64,000 bases of DNA from Oscillospiraceae bacterium (GTDB taxonomy: Bacteria; Bacillota; Clostridia; Oscillospirales; Ruminococcaceae): NCBI GenBank assembly GCA_020024615.1, contig JAHHTP010000003.1, positions 1 through 64,000 of the forward strand. The letters are read 5' to 3'. Below the pieces are notes generated by a model. The model was not told the DNA's origin. It saw only the letters and a list, made by a program, of their open reading frames with translations, and did not search any database. Positions within the stretch are counted from its first letter, which is position 1; each line of letters opens with the position of its first letter. The position numbers and the translations under genes are program-made. Positions 26,424 to 35,402 of the stretch are shown here, piece by piece.

Positions 26424-27059
26424 TTAGTTTTTAAAGAAACTTAAAGCAACCTCTGCTGCACTTGCTGCGTCAGAAGTATAAGCATCTGCTCCGATTTCAT
26501 CAGCAAATTTCTGCGTTACCGGTGCGCCGCCTACCATTACTTTTACTTTATCGCGTAAACCTGCTGCTTTTAGTGCCTCAATAATCTCTCCCTGGTTTAC
26601 CATAGTTGTGGTTAGCAGTGCAGATAAGCATACGACTTTTGCTCCACTCTCTTTTACTGCTGCTACAATCTTATCTCCGTCTGCGTCTACACCTAAGTCT
26701 ATGCACTCGATCCCAACGCCTTCCATCATCATTTTAACGAGGTTTTTACCGATGTCGTGCAGGTCGCCTTTTACGGTGCAGATTACTGCTTTGCCTACTG
26801 GCTCTACTCCCTCTTTGGTCAGGTATGGTTTTAAGATTGCTACACCCTGATTCATTGCACGTGCTGCAATTAACACTTCCGGAACATATACTTTGTTCTC
26901 TTTGAATTTGTCACCAATCTCTACCATGCCGGAGATTAATCCGTCATTTAAGATTTCTTTTGCAGTGATTCCTTCTTCCAGCGCCTGGTTTACCAGTGCT
27001 TTGACATCTTTTGCTTTGCCTTTCTGAAGCATTTCATTGATCTGAGCGGTAATAGACAT
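26424..27059 (-). CDS. Methyltransferase corrinoid protein, copy 1
   Basis: Carries a cobamide whose cobalt accepts and donates a methyl group between two methyltransferases. The 211-residue protein has the MtaC/MttC layout: a four-helix cap (about 1-85), then a B12-binding Rossmann domain with D99-x-H101-x-x-G104 (GDLHDIGKN), H101 being the lower cobalt ligand. The start at 27059 follows GGAGG. It is the last gene of operon 1. The protein is identical to the one encoded at 46026-46661, and the DNA differs at one silent position near the 3' end, which indicates recent duplication or gene conversion. Confidence 0.93.
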   Translation of the reverse strand: MSITAQINEMLQKGKAKDVKALVNQALEEGITAKEILNDGLISGMVEIGDKFKENKVYVPEVLIAARAMNQGVAILKPYLTKEGVEPVGKAVICTVKGDLHDIGKNLVKMMMEGVGIECIDLGVDADGDKIVAAVKESGAKVVCLSALLTTTMVNQGEIIEALKAAGLRDKVKVMVGGAPVTQKFADEIGADAYTSDAASAAEVALSFFKN

Positions 27060-27104
27060 TGTTCTTTCCTCCATTTGTCATGCCGAACATGCCGGCTTAC
27101 TTTA

Positions 27105-27128
27105 TTTACAGCCCCTGCCTTCTGTAAA
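27105..27128 (-). other. Hairpin between the MetH-activation-like and corrinoid genes
   Basis: TTTACAG / CTGTAAA seven-bp stem with a 10-base loop. It lacks a T-run and may be an RNA processing or stability element. Confidence 0.4.
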
Positions 27129-27153
27129 AAGCAGATAAGCCTAAATACAAAAA

Positions 27154-27834
27154 TTATTGAATCCGTTTTGCGCGCCTGTTCGGACAATCATCCAACGGAC
27201 AGTACATACAGTTTTCATAATGTTCTTCGCTTAAAAACTGAATACCCGACATACTCTTGCTCGGAATCATCAAGAAACTTTCCGCATAATACACACCAAT
27301 CGTCTTCTTGATAAAATCATTTCCGCCTAATATGTTAAACTGCAATTCCTCACCAGTAATCGGCCATGCCGCTAAAGAACCCGGATTAACCGCAGCAAGA
27401 TATTTTTCAATCTGATATTCCAATTTCACATAAGTATAATACTCTTTAAACATTTTATCCAGATAGACGATTTTAATCTGATCAGCCCAGTATTCAGCCA
27501 ACGGATCGTCGCTGTACCCTGTAGACCAGTCATTCAGCTCTGTACCACAGGTGATAATATACGGAAAACAGCGGTGCTTACCCTTCAGCTTTTCAGCAAC
27601 AAAAGGAGAATCTATCTCAACACCATGAACCTTTACGGTTTTGCTGCTTTCAACCTGAAACACGCCAAACAGTGCCTTCGGATATGCAATCTTTTCTGCT
27701 TCAGCAATCATATCAAGAATTTCTTCTTCTGTATCTTCATTGCTGAGTTTCAAAAGTCTCTTGATTTCTGCCTCAGATAACTTGATGTCAGTCAGCTCAC
27801 CGACATAAAAATCCCCTGTTTTCGTAATTTTCAT
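27154..27834 (-). CDS. MetH-activation-domain-like protein with C-terminal cysteine cluster
   Basis: 226 residues related to the reactivation domain of B12-dependent methionine synthase, found as a stand-alone protein beside corrinoid methyltransferases. The segments ITCGTELNDW and NPGSLAAWPI are in the positions seen in such proteins; the canonical MetH SAM motif RxxxGY is not evident. The C-terminus ends with C-x2-C-x4-C (CMYCPLDDC), able to bind zinc or an Fe-S cluster. A role in reducing inactive Co(II) cobamide is inference. It lies between a UroD-like gene and the corrinoid gene; operon 2 has no equivalent. Confidence 0.75.
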   Translation of the reverse strand: MKITKTGDFYVGELTDIKLSEAEIKRLLKLSNEDTEEEILDMIAEAEKIAYPKALFGVFQVESSKTVKVHGVEIDSPFVAEKLKGKHRCFPYIITCGTELNDWSTGYSDDPLAEYWADQIKIVYLDKMFKEYYTYVKLEYQIEKYLAAVNPGSLAAWPITGEELQFNILGGNDFIKKTIGVYYAESFLMIPSKSMSGIQFLSEEHYENCMYCPLDDCPNRRAKRIQ

Positions 27835-27864
27835 GATGTTCTCTCCCCACGCTGCCTTTTCTAA

Positions 27865-28842
27865 TCAGCCTTTATAATGACGGAATTTCTCCAATGCCTC
27901 TAAAATAGCAGCACAGTTTTCCATCGGAATCTCATAGTTTAATTCTACATTTAAAGATAAACCACCCTGCGGCAGATATAGTGCCTCAACACATTCACCC
28001 ACATGGTCAAATATTTCACTTCTAGTACCAAATGGGAACATCTGACGGTCAAGATCTAAGTTAATCGGAATCAAATGCTCTTTACGACAGACTCTTACCA
28101 GATTATCCAGACCGTTTGCTCTAAACTGCGGGTTAATCATATCAACACCACACTCCTGCAAATCTGGCATAATCTCATGAATGCAACCATCGGTATGCAT
28201 GTAAATTAAGGTGTTTGGATGTACTTTCTTAATCATGCCATACATTTCTTTATAGCATGGTTTCAAGTATTTTCTCCATCTATCTGCACCGATAGCCAAA
28301 CCGGTCTGAATGCCCTGGTCATCACCAAATACAGCCATTTCGGAAAATCTATCCATAATCGACTCAATCTGAATCTTATTGTATTCCAGTACTTTAGAAA
28401 CTAATGTTTCAATTTCCGGACCTTCTTCAGCAAACATGACCATCGCGTTTTCAAAACCAACCAGATCTAATAAGCGCAGATACATAAATCCATGTGGAAG
28501 TCTGCCATCTCTATTCTGCGGAATCTGTAAATCGAATACCTGCTCTGGGTCAGAGATTGGGTGCTCAGTAACAATTGCTTCCATACCTTCGTCAACATTA
28601 TCCCATACACAGCCCCACTCATCCACATGACGACCGACTCTGTAAGTGCCAGAAGCAATCAGTTTTGGGTCAGAATAGTCAACCTTATAGTTTTCACCGA
28701 AGAACTGTGGATACTGTTTTACTAAATACTCAATTTCTTTGCCATGATGAATCCACATAGCCGGCAAAACTGCTACAGTAGTTGGAATTACTTCTGGATA
28801 CTCCAGACGCATAGCCTTTTTAAAATCAACATCACCAAACAT
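27865..28842 (-). CDS. UroD-fold cobamide methyltransferase (operon 1, second gene)
   Basis: 325-residue member of the uroporphyrinogen decarboxylase superfamily, of the MtaA/MtbA/CmuA-like methyltransferase type rather than HemE, because it sits with a corrinoid protein and lacks the HemE N-terminal signature. The start at 28842 follows GAGGGG. The metal-site region reads H216-T-D218-G, where classical MtaA-type enzymes have HxCG. Substrate is unknown; demethylation of a methyl ether or similar compound, or transfer to a pterin, are the main options. Confidence 0.8.
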   Translation of the reverse strand: MFGDVDFKKAMRLEYPEVIPTTVAVLPAMWIHHGKEIEYLVKQYPQFFGENYKVDYSDPKLIASGTYRVGRHVDEWGCVWDNVDEGMEAIVTEHPISDPEQVFDLQIPQNRDGRLPHGFMYLRLLDLVGFENAMVMFAEEGPEIETLVSKVLEYNKIQIESIMDRFSEMAVFGDDQGIQTGLAIGADRWRKYLKPCYKEMYGMIKKVHPNTLIYMHTDGCIHEIMPDLQECGVDMINPQFRANGLDNLVRVCRKEHLIPINLDLDRQMFPFGTRSEIFDHVGECVEALYLPQGGLSLNVELNYEIPMENCAAILEALEKFRHYKG

Positions 28843-28857
28843 AAGAATTCCCCTCAC

Positions 28858-28878
28858 TAAGGCGATTGTCACGCCTTA
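28858..28878 (-). other. Hairpin just upstream of the second UroD-like gene
   Basis: Perfect TAAGGCG / CGCCTTA stem ending about 16 bases before the start codon and next to the GAGGGG site. It could influence translation or act as a 5' end stabiliser. Confidence 0.45.
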
Positions 28879-28977
28879 TAATCTGTTTATATTGCCCACC
28901 TTTATATCGGCAGAATAACACTGTTATCAGTATAGCAGATTTTGGAAGTCATATCTTTACAAAACTTGCTTTTTATC

Positions 28978-30105
28978 TTATTTGCCTGCGTTTTGTGCTT
29001 CGATTTTTGAGTTATATTCATCTACCATCTTTCCAACCAGGCGGATACGCTCAATATCACCGGTGGAAGAAATCTCATCCGAGATACCCAAAATCAAATG
29101 CGGTGCGAACATATCCAGAATCTTACGGACACAATCCTCTAAAACTTCAACTGGATAGATCGCGTCAAAGTAAACAGCCGGAATGCCGTCGAGTAGGTAC
29201 ATATTGTCGCCCAACGCCTCGTGCATCTCCTCCAGCGTAACATCGCCCTGCGGAACTGGGGTAATTGCCTCAACACCATCCAGACCCGTTTCCTGATAAT
29301 ACTCCATCAATCCACGGTTGTCACCATCAAAATGAGAGCATATAAATTTTCCTGCTTTGTGCAAACGCTCACATCTGAGTTTGTATTCTGGCAGAACATA
29401 CTCCTCAAATAGAGACGGAGACAGCGTACCAGAGTGAATATTGTCACCGAAATTGATAATATGAATTGGAGATTCATTGATAACATCAATCAGGCGGAAA
29501 TGGCACTCACGCAGTGCGTCAAAATATTCTTCTACTGTTTCCGGATAGTCCATAATTGCATAAATTGCCTGCTCAACACCCATTAAGTCAATATATAAAC
29601 GCTGAACGGAAGTTCTTGGCATAAAGATCGTCGGCGCGCCTAAATCACCCCACTCTGCTTTTACTCTGTCAAATGTTTCCTGAGAAAATCCCCAGTTGGT
29701 ATGCTGCTCAATATAGGTGTAAATTTTTAATTCTTCTTCACAGGTAACCCACTCTTTTGTAACAAGTTGTGCCCAGCTATTTGGAGAAACTTTGGATTGG
29801 TGCGTAACTGTGCCAATCGGTGTTTCAATGTAAGTTGTTGTGGTGTCACCTTGGGTTTCATGCCAGGTTTTTACGGTATCATCAAAAATTGGGTAGAAAC
29901 AATCGTTATATTCGTACACACGAGCAGAACAACCAAGGTCTTTATACAGTTCAACCTTGCTCATACCCTCATATCTGCCAGGCAGCTTGCCATCATCAAA
30001 CATTTTATCATCAATCCAGCACTGAATTCTCGGCTGCCAAATTACTTTACCTCCTGCTCTGTCAAAGCAGACATCCTCATGCAATTTTGCAAAATTTGTA
30101 TCCAT
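28978..30105 (-). CDS. UroD-fold cobamide methyltransferase (operon 1, first gene)
   Basis: 375-residue UroD-superfamily protein, larger than its neighbour and with little evident similarity to it. The start at 30105 has GGAGG upstream; the frame continues to 30216 but without a site. The metal-site region reads H258-F-D260-G. The sequence LDGVEAITPVPQGDVTLEEM follows, where UroD methyltransferases have the conserved acidic substrate region. As first gene of the operon it is a candidate substrate-specific methyltransferase (MT1), with the second gene as partner; this is inference. Confidence 0.8.
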   Translation of the reverse strand: MDTNFAKLHEDVCFDRAGGKVIWQPRIQCWIDDKMFDDGKLPGRYEGMSKVELYKDLGCSARVYEYNDCFYPIFDDTVKTWHETQGDTTTTYIETPIGTVTHQSKVSPNSWAQLVTKEWVTCEEELKIYTYIEQHTNWGFSQETFDRVKAEWGDLGAPTIFMPRTSVQRLYIDLMGVEQAIYAIMDYPETVEEYFDALRECHFRLIDVINESPIHIINFGDNIHSGTLSPSLFEEYVLPEYKLRCERLHKAGKFICSHFDGDNRGLMEYYQETGLDGVEAITPVPQGDVTLEEMHEALGDNMYLLDGIPAVYFDAIYPVEVLEDCVRKILDMFAPHLILGISDEISSTGDIERIRLVGKMVDEYNSKIEAQNAGK

Positions 30106-30233
30106 AATAAAATTCCTCCATTTTATAAAAATAGAAATATATATCTTAATTATAACAATACCCAAAGCTTTTTTCTTAACAATTCTTGCGATTCTTATAA
30201 CCACACTCATTTTCAAATCGCATTTTTCTTTAC

Positions 30234-30262
30234 ATTATATAGCAAACTATTTTGGGAATCAA
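30234..30262 (-). promoter_or_regulatory. Promoter of corrinoid operon 1
   Basis: Minus-strand TTGATT (30257-30262), 17 bp, TATAAT (30234-30239), leaving a leader of about 120 bases that contains several AAGAAT direct repeats. Confidence 0.75.
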
Positions 30263-30320
30263 TCATTTCAAAACAGATTGTTGAAAAAAGAATAGCAGTG
30301 GTCAATTTTCAAAAACAAAA

Positions 30321-30346
30321 GCGACAGAAATTTTCATTCCTGTCGC
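30321..30346 (-). terminator. Terminator of the MATE gene
   Basis: GCGACAG / CTGTCGC stem with TTTTGTTTTTG on the minus strand. Confidence 0.85.
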
Positions 30347-30364
30347 CTATTCCATTTATTTCTT

Positions 30365-31744
30365 TTATTGTACCACGCTTTCTTTCTGCATTGCCGTTTG
30401 TTCCCGCTTTTTCAATATTTTCTTCGTCATGATCAAAAACAATGGAATTGAGAGCATCGGCCCCAAAACATCCGAAATCGGCTCAGCATAAAAAATCATA
30501 GAAGCATCCATAAACATCGGGATGATAAAAATTGCAATAAAATAAGCTGCTTTACGCCAGCAAGACAGTGGCAGTGACATCTGTACCTGTCCCATTGCGG
30601 TAAATCCATCTACAATGGCATACTGCACACCCAGCGGAATCGCGGCAATCGTGCAGATTTTGATTGTCCGACAGGCTTGTGCATTCAAAACCGGGTCACT
30701 GGTAAACAGCGAAACAAACGCTGATCCTGCAACACGCGCCAATATAAATAAAATCACCGTGTATCCAACACACATTCCGATAATGTATTTCTGTGCCTTC
30801 ATCACACGATCGGAACGGCAAGCACCATAATTATAACTTAATATGCTCTGTGTACCGCCGCTGATACCGCCAAGCGGCATGGTCAACACCAACATGAAGC
30901 TCTGCACAATGGTATTGCAGGTAATCAGTGCATCCCCCTGCGCACCACCATAATTTTGCAGCAATGCATTCATCGCGATAATCATGACATTATCTGCTGC
31001 AATGATGATAAATGGAGTAAATCCAAGGCTAAGAACCTTGCCCATGATTTTTAAATTGTATCCACCAAAGGAAATCGTAACCTGCGCTTTTTTCATCAAA
31101 AAGGTCAATACAAAAGTCGCACTGATTGCCTGACTAATCACTGTCGCCAACGCAGCGCCCTGCACCCCCATATCAAATCCAAAAATAAATACCGGGTCTA
31201 AAATAATATTGCTGACCGCACCAATTACCACAGAAAACATACCAATTTTTGCATATCCCTGTGCTATGATAAATTGATTCATACCGGTAGAGAGCAGCGC
31301 AAAAATACTTCCACTGACACAGATTGTAAAATATTTTTCTGCATACGGATAAGTAGCATCACTGGCTCCGAAAAAACGCAGCATGGATCCCTTTAATAAT
31401 AAGGCAAGTACTGTAACCACTACAGCCACTACACACATCATAATCAAACAATTCGCCAGAATCTGTTTTGCCTTATCCGGTTTCTTCTCTCCAAGCGCAA
31501 TTCCCATTAGCGGTGTACCGCCGATACCAATCAAAAATGAAAATGCGCCGATCATTGTAATAATCGGTCCGCAGATACCAACACCTGCCAAGGATATATC
31601 ACCACACTGCGGAATATTGCCGACAAACATCCTATCCACAATACTATACAGCACACTGATAAACTGTGCAAGCATACTTGGAATCGCAATTCTGAAAACT
31701 AGACGGGAAATCTTATCTTTTCCCAGATCATTTTCCATAGCCAT
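30365..31744 (-). CDS. MATE-family efflux transporter
   Basis: 459-residue membrane protein with about 12 hydrophobic segments, of the DinF/NorM-like MATE superfamily (Na+ or H+ antiport of organic cations or metabolites). The early segments IPSMLAQFISVLYSIVDRMF and GVGICGPI, and the repeated two-bundle layout, fit the family. AAAAGGGG precedes the ATG. It is transcribed alone from the promoter at 31782-31810; the substrate is unknown. Confidence 0.9.
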   Translation of the reverse strand: MAMENDLGKDKISRLVFRIAIPSMLAQFISVLYSIVDRMFVGNIPQCGDISLAGVGICGPIITMIGAFSFLIGIGGTPLMGIALGEKKPDKAKQILANCLIMMCVVAVVVTVLALLLKGSMLRFFGASDATYPYAEKYFTICVSGSIFALLSTGMNQFIIAQGYAKIGMFSVVIGAVSNIILDPVFIFGFDMGVQGAALATVISQAISATFVLTFLMKKAQVTISFGGYNLKIMGKVLSLGFTPFIIIAADNVMIIAMNALLQNYGGAQGDALITCNTIVQSFMLVLTMPLGGISGGTQSILSYNYGACRSDRVMKAQKYIIGMCVGYTVILFILARVAGSAFVSLFTSDPVLNAQACRTIKICTIAAIPLGVQYAIVDGFTAMGQVQMSLPLSCWRKAAYFIAIFIIPMFMDASMIFYAEPISDVLGPMLSIPLFLIMTKKILKKREQTAMQKESVVQ

Positions 31745-31781
31745 AAATAAATGCCCCTTTTATCAAAATTTTTCCTTATCT

Positions 31782-31810
31782 ATTGTACACCATCCTGACA
31801 AAAAGGTAAA
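31782..31810 (-). promoter_or_regulatory. Promoter of the MATE gene
   Basis: Minus-strand TTTACC (31805-31810), 17 bp, TACAAT (31782-31787). Confidence 0.6.
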
Positions 31811-31837
31811 GAGGTTCACCAGACAAAAATTTAAAAA

Positions 31838-31881
31838 GAAAAAGACATTCCGATAACCATTACCGAATGTCTTCCTTTTTC
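31838..31881 (-). terminator. Terminator of the structured RNA
   Basis: AAGACATTC with inner GGTAA / TTATC and GAATGTCTT, followed by TTTCTTTTT on the minus strand. Confidence 0.85.
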
Positions 31882-32180
31882 TGATTCCGACTCACCCTAT
31901 GATTTGTCACTCCGCAACGAGAACCAACCACAAAACACTTTCCTGCCACAGAAACGTATACGACCGATTAGGACAACCGGTTAGCGCGCATTTTCTGTTC
32001 TTCCTCCAAGTACACAATACCGAAAGAAGCCTGCCGACCCTGCGGCAGGAAACCGCTACAAATGGGTAACGGTCGGATTTGTGTAAAACTGTCTTCTACG
32101 AAACATCAAGCTCATCTTTTCCGCCAAATCGAGGGGGGTGATTCTTAAGAATCGACTCCTTTGCCGCCTCATAAAATACA
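31838..32180 (-). ncRNA. Orphan structured RNA with its own terminator
   Basis: No convincing coding frame, yet an intrinsic terminator for the minus strand stands at 31838-31881 (stem AGACATTC / GAATGTCT, then TTTTTCTTTTT). Upstream many helices can be drawn: a 14-base palindrome 32140-32153; 32011-32017 with 32079-32085 (7 bp) enclosing 32030-32036 with 32043-32049 (7 bp); 31948-31954 with 31992-31998 (7 bp) enclosing ACCG/CGGT at 31963-31981. It is richer in G+C than the surrounding intergenic DNA. A TAAAAT -10 near 32185 could start it. It does not show the conserved motifs of RNase P, tmRNA or SRP RNA that I can recall; raiA-type RNA or an unusual 6S RNA remain possible. The 5' end is approximate. 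Confidence 0.65.
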
Positions 32181-32270
32181 GCTTTATCATTTTACAATTA
32201 TCTATTCGAATAACACAATCAAAAAATGGGGGTCAAATGCACTTTTTTTGAAAATTTTTTATCTGTTGTT

Positions 32271-33245
32271 CTACGCACCAAATGACTGCGTCAAAAGAAG
32301 GATCAACATATAATATATCGAAAAATAAGCCACAAGCAACACAATGATTACCGCAAAATTAACGCCGCCTTTTGCAGTAAGTTCATTTAACAACTGTTCT
32401 CCACTCAGATTCTTGGATTTTATCTTTTTAATTCGTGACATTACATGTCCACGATAGATTCGATTGAACATAAAACCACTTACAAACATCAATACCATGC
32501 GCAGTAACGAACACACCAAATCCACATTGGAAATCATCGTGATATTCATAGCAAATGGCATGGTGATGCCCATCATGTCAGCAGCATAGAACAATCCAAG
32601 AATAAATGCAGGGATTGACAATAATAACTGCGCAGCCAACAATAAAATACCTGTCCCGTATACCTTGCGGTAAATAAAGTACAGTCCGCCGAATAAAAAT
32701 GCGGAAAAGTTCATTGCCATGACCCGCTGCTTCATCATCTTAAATCGGGTCAGAAAATAAAACGGATTTTTTTTGATATACGCAGCCGCTTCTTTTACAG
32801 TAACCCCTTCTTCCAGCTCATCTTCTGGTTTAAGACCCTCCATCGGATTAAACATCATATTCGGCATCGAAAATGGTGTGCCCGGAAACGGGGATTGCGC
32901 TTGGTTTGGCTGTCCCATATTCGCACGAGGGTCGTTTGGAATCTGCTCCTTTATTCCTTGCGGCATTGGAGAACCGCAATTACTACAAAATCGGTTGGTC
33001 GGGGGATTGATATGTCCACATGTCAGACAAACAACACCTTCATTCTCTGCTTTCGGCTCAGCTTTTTTACTGCTTTCCCAGGATTTGCCGGCCTCATGCA
33101 GTTCGGTATGCACACACTGCTTTGTCTGCGCAACACACGCTTTATGATACGGCGCACCGCATTCCGGGCAAACTACAATTTCATCCTCGGCGGTAAACTC
33201 TTTGTGACAAATATCACAGACTTCACCCATCCATTTTTTGTCCAT
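32271..33245 (-). CDS. Membrane protein with RING-like and zinc-ribbon domains
   Basis: 324 residues. The N-terminus is a prokaryotic RING-like zinc domain (C10/C13, C26/C29, H34, C37, with further C and H to about 46); a zinc ribbon follows (CLTCG...CSNCG, about 73-91); then a Gly/Pro/Asn-rich linker with PFPGTPFSMPN; then three or four hydrophobic helices from about 183, of the DUF2628 type. It is probably anchored in the membrane with zinc domains in the cytoplasm. Role unknown. Promoter at 33312-33340. Confidence 0.7.
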   Translation of the reverse strand: MDKKWMGEVCDICHKEFTAEDEIVVCPECGAPYHKACVAQTKQCVHTELHEAGKSWESSKKAEPKAENEGVVCLTCGHINPPTNRFCSNCGSPMPQGIKEQIPNDPRANMGQPNQAQSPFPGTPFSMPNMMFNPMEGLKPEDELEEGVTVKEAAAYIKKNPFYFLTRFKMMKQRVMAMNFSAFLFGGLYFIYRKVYGTGILLLAAQLLLSIPAFILGLFYAADMMGITMPFAMNITMISNVDLVCSLLRMVLMFVSGFMFNRIYRGHVMSRIKKIKSKNLSGEQLLNELTAKGGVNFAVIIVLLVAYFSIYYMLILLLTQSFGA

Positions 33246-33311
33246 TTGTACGCTCTCTTTCTATTCTTCGATCAAATAAAAGTTGATCTGATTTTCTCTG
33301 CTTTACAGTAT

Positions 33312-33340
33312 ATCATACCACATTATGACAGTCTTTTCAA
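33312..33340 (-). promoter_or_regulatory. Promoter of the RING/zinc-ribbon gene
   Basis: Minus-strand TTGAAA (33335-33340), 17 bp, TATGAT (33312-33317). Confidence 0.6.
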
Positions 33341-33397
33341 CCTTCCTCTCATAAGATTCAAACAATATTTACAACCGTTGACCTTATCCACATCCAA

Positions 33398-33428
33398 AAA
33401 GCCGTACCCTTACAAAGAATACAGCTTT
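33398..33428 (-). terminator. Terminator of the amidase gene
   Basis: AAAGCTGTA / TACGGCTTT stem with a minus-strand TTTT tail, directly after the stop. Confidence 0.65.
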
Positions 33429-33435
33429 CCCTTGT

Positions 33436-34164
33436 TTATTCCTTTTGCAGTGCCTGCAATACACCGGTGTAAATACAAAATGCGATTTTTTTGCAGTAAT
33501 CTGCATCCACCAGTTTTGCTGCATCATCTGGATTGGATAAAAAACCACATTCACACAGCACTGCCGGACGGGTAGTATGATAAATGATATATACTTCTTT
33601 TCCCACCGGCTTAATTACCCGCGTATTGTCTACCTGGACATTTGCCGTAATCTGTGACTGAATGGATGCGGCAATCTCCTGTGCAAGCGGGTGTGAACCA
33701 TAAAACATCTGCGCCCCGTGTGAGGATGCCGCGGGATAATGATTCTGGTGGATAGATAACACAAGAGCGTGCTGTGTCTGCTCGAACAAAGCCAGTCGTG
33801 CCTTTAAGTCCTCTGTTTTCCGCGCAGCAGCTGACTTGCCATCACTGGATAAATCGGTATCGGTTTCTCGCGTCATAATCACCTGATAACCGGAAGCAGT
33901 AAACATACTTTTCAAACAACGCGCAATCTGAAGATTCACAACTTTTTCCTGCAATCCGGATTCGGAACAAGCACCTGGGTCAATCCCACCATGCCCAGGA
34001 TCAAGAATAATCGTATCCACAACAGTAGGTGAAATGTCCGCCTGAACCGGCAGCTGTTCCTGCTGCAAACTTTGATAAAAAGCCATTCCCCAAAAAAGCA
34101 CCGCAAAAATACCAAGCAGTGCAACAATGATTCGATAGTGCTTCTGCAACGACAAAAATTTCAT
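33436..34164 (-). CDS. N-acetylmuramoyl-L-alanine amidase (CwlD-like)
   Basis: Zinc amidase of the Amidase_3 family cutting muramic acid from stem peptides. 242 residues; an N-terminal membrane anchor or uncleaved signal (about 10-30, IIVALLGIFAVLFWGMAFY), then ILDPGHGGIDPG (first zinc histidine), VVNLQIA with E following the family pattern, SIHQN (second histidine) and a C-terminal CECGFLSN block. The length and single-domain form match CwlD, which makes muramic delta-lactam in spore cortex, but a vegetative role is possible. The start at 34164 has AAGGA upstream. Confidence 0.87.
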   Translation of the reverse strand: MKFLSLQKHYRIIVALLGIFAVLFWGMAFYQSLQQEQLPVQADISPTVVDTIILDPGHGGIDPGACSESGLQEKVVNLQIARCLKSMFTASGYQVIMTRETDTDLSSDGKSAAARKTEDLKARLALFEQTQHALVLSIHQNHYPAASSHGAQMFYGSHPLAQEIAASIQSQITANVQVDNTRVIKPVGKEVYIIYHTTRPAVLCECGFLSNPDDAAKLVDADYCKKIAFCIYTGVLQALQKE

Positions 34165-34261
34165 CGGCATCTTCCTTTCCATCACAATCTATGCTTATCT
34201 TCTCCCGTTTATGAATACGCCGATCTTTCCAAAAATATCCCAAATTTGATTGGATACTAAG

Positions 34262-34290
34262 AAAAGGACAGGCAATAAACCTGTCCTTTT
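34262..34290 (-). terminator. Terminator of the 330-residue phosphoesterase gene
   Basis: AAAAGGACAGG / CCTGTCCTTTT perfect stem, minus-strand TTTTC tail. Confidence 0.85.
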
Positions 34291-34296
34291 TCCTAT

Positions 34297-35289
34297 TTAC
34301 AATAAATGTGTAACATCCACCATCTCATGCCGTACTGTGCTACTGCCATCATGATGAATTTGTATCACTGTACCACCATTGCTTTCTGGTTCCCAGTAAC
34401 AGCCCTTGCCGGTCTTGGTTGCATAGATTAGATTAACACCCTGATATTTGATCACCCAATTATTGGTATGATCATGTCCTGACACAATATTTTCAGTATG
34501 TCCCAGTTCTTTTACCACTGTAAACACACCGTCATCATATGGATAAGAACCAATCACCTCATGTCCAACACCATACGAATCCTTATACCCTTCCTTCCAA
34601 CAGTCACCTTTCAAACTCTGTTCCATGGTAACGGTTTTGGGGTCAATATCCGATTGGAAAGCAGCTTCAAACGCCTCACGATACGCATAGATCGGAATGT
34701 GCATCAGCATACTACTGTGTTTGCATCCATCCTGCCGCAATGCCTCCACCTGATCTTTATACCATGCAAGCTGTGCTTCGTTTAACTTATCATAAGCAAA
34801 AACAGTTGGCTCCCCGTTTTCATCCGGCAGATGTGTGCAGTTGTGCGAATCCACCATAAACAGTGCATGAACCGGCTTTCCGTCCTGCATAATAGCAATC
34901 ACATAATTGCCATTACCCATTGTCGGGTCGCCATCCTCGTGGACAAAATATTGACCCTTGCGATAAATTTTCAGAATATCATCCAAAAATTCCATGCCAT
35001 CCTGCTGGTCATGATTGCCCCAGGTCAACGCCCACGGAATCCGGTACTGCTCTATATATTTTGAAAATGCCGGGTATGCTTTCTTCTGATCTGCACTGCT
35101 GATATCACCGGTTACAGTAATCAGATCCGGTTTTACCCGCTCAATCAGTGTCTTTACCGTGTAATTCATAATGGCATACGCATTGTCATATTTGGGGTCA
35201 TTCTCATCCCACTGGCATTCGCATAACTGCACATCGGTCAGATTCAGAACCACAAAATCTTTGTTCTTTTCTTTTTGAAATGTAACCAT
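34297..35289 (-). CDS. Calcineurin-like metallophosphoesterase, 330 residues
   Basis: Predicted phosphatase or phosphodiesterase of the purple-acid-phosphatase-like Dcr2/PhoD-type subgroup. Motifs are in order: LTDVQ (metal D), TGDISS, WGNHDQQDG, MLMHIP and SGHDHTNNW. There is no signal peptide. AAGGGG precedes the start, and the gene has its own terminator. It lies between the SPFH protein and CwlD-like amidase genes on the same strand; a functional link is not evident. Confidence 0.85.
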   Translation of the reverse strand: MVTFQKEKNKDFVVLNLTDVQLCECQWDENDPKYDNAYAIMNYTVKTLIERVKPDLITVTGDISSADQKKAYPAFSKYIEQYRIPWALTWGNHDQQDGMEFLDDILKIYRKGQYFVHEDGDPTMGNGNYVIAIMQDGKPVHALFMVDSHNCTHLPDENGEPTVFAYDKLNEAQLAWYKDQVEALRQDGCKHSSMLMHIPIYAYREAFEAAFQSDIDPKTVTMEQSLKGDCWKEGYKDSYGVGHEVIGSYPYDDGVFTVVKELGHTENIVSGHDHTNNWVIKYQGVNLIYATKTGKGCYWEPESNGGTVIQIHHDGSSTVRHEMVDVTHLL

Positions 35290-35402
35290 ATTAAATTCCC
35301 CTTTTTCTGTTTAGAATCAAAAGACAAAAATCTTCTGCCTTGTATAAAATGATAAGGAAAAATCCGCTGTTAGGCGAACCCCTTCCCTTAAAATATCAAT
35401 CC

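Noticed and set aside
32060..32172. Minus-strand open frame of about 37 codons inside the structured RNA
   Set aside because: No ribosome binding site, very basic and without a recognisable pattern; the bases are better explained by RNA helices and the terminator downstream.
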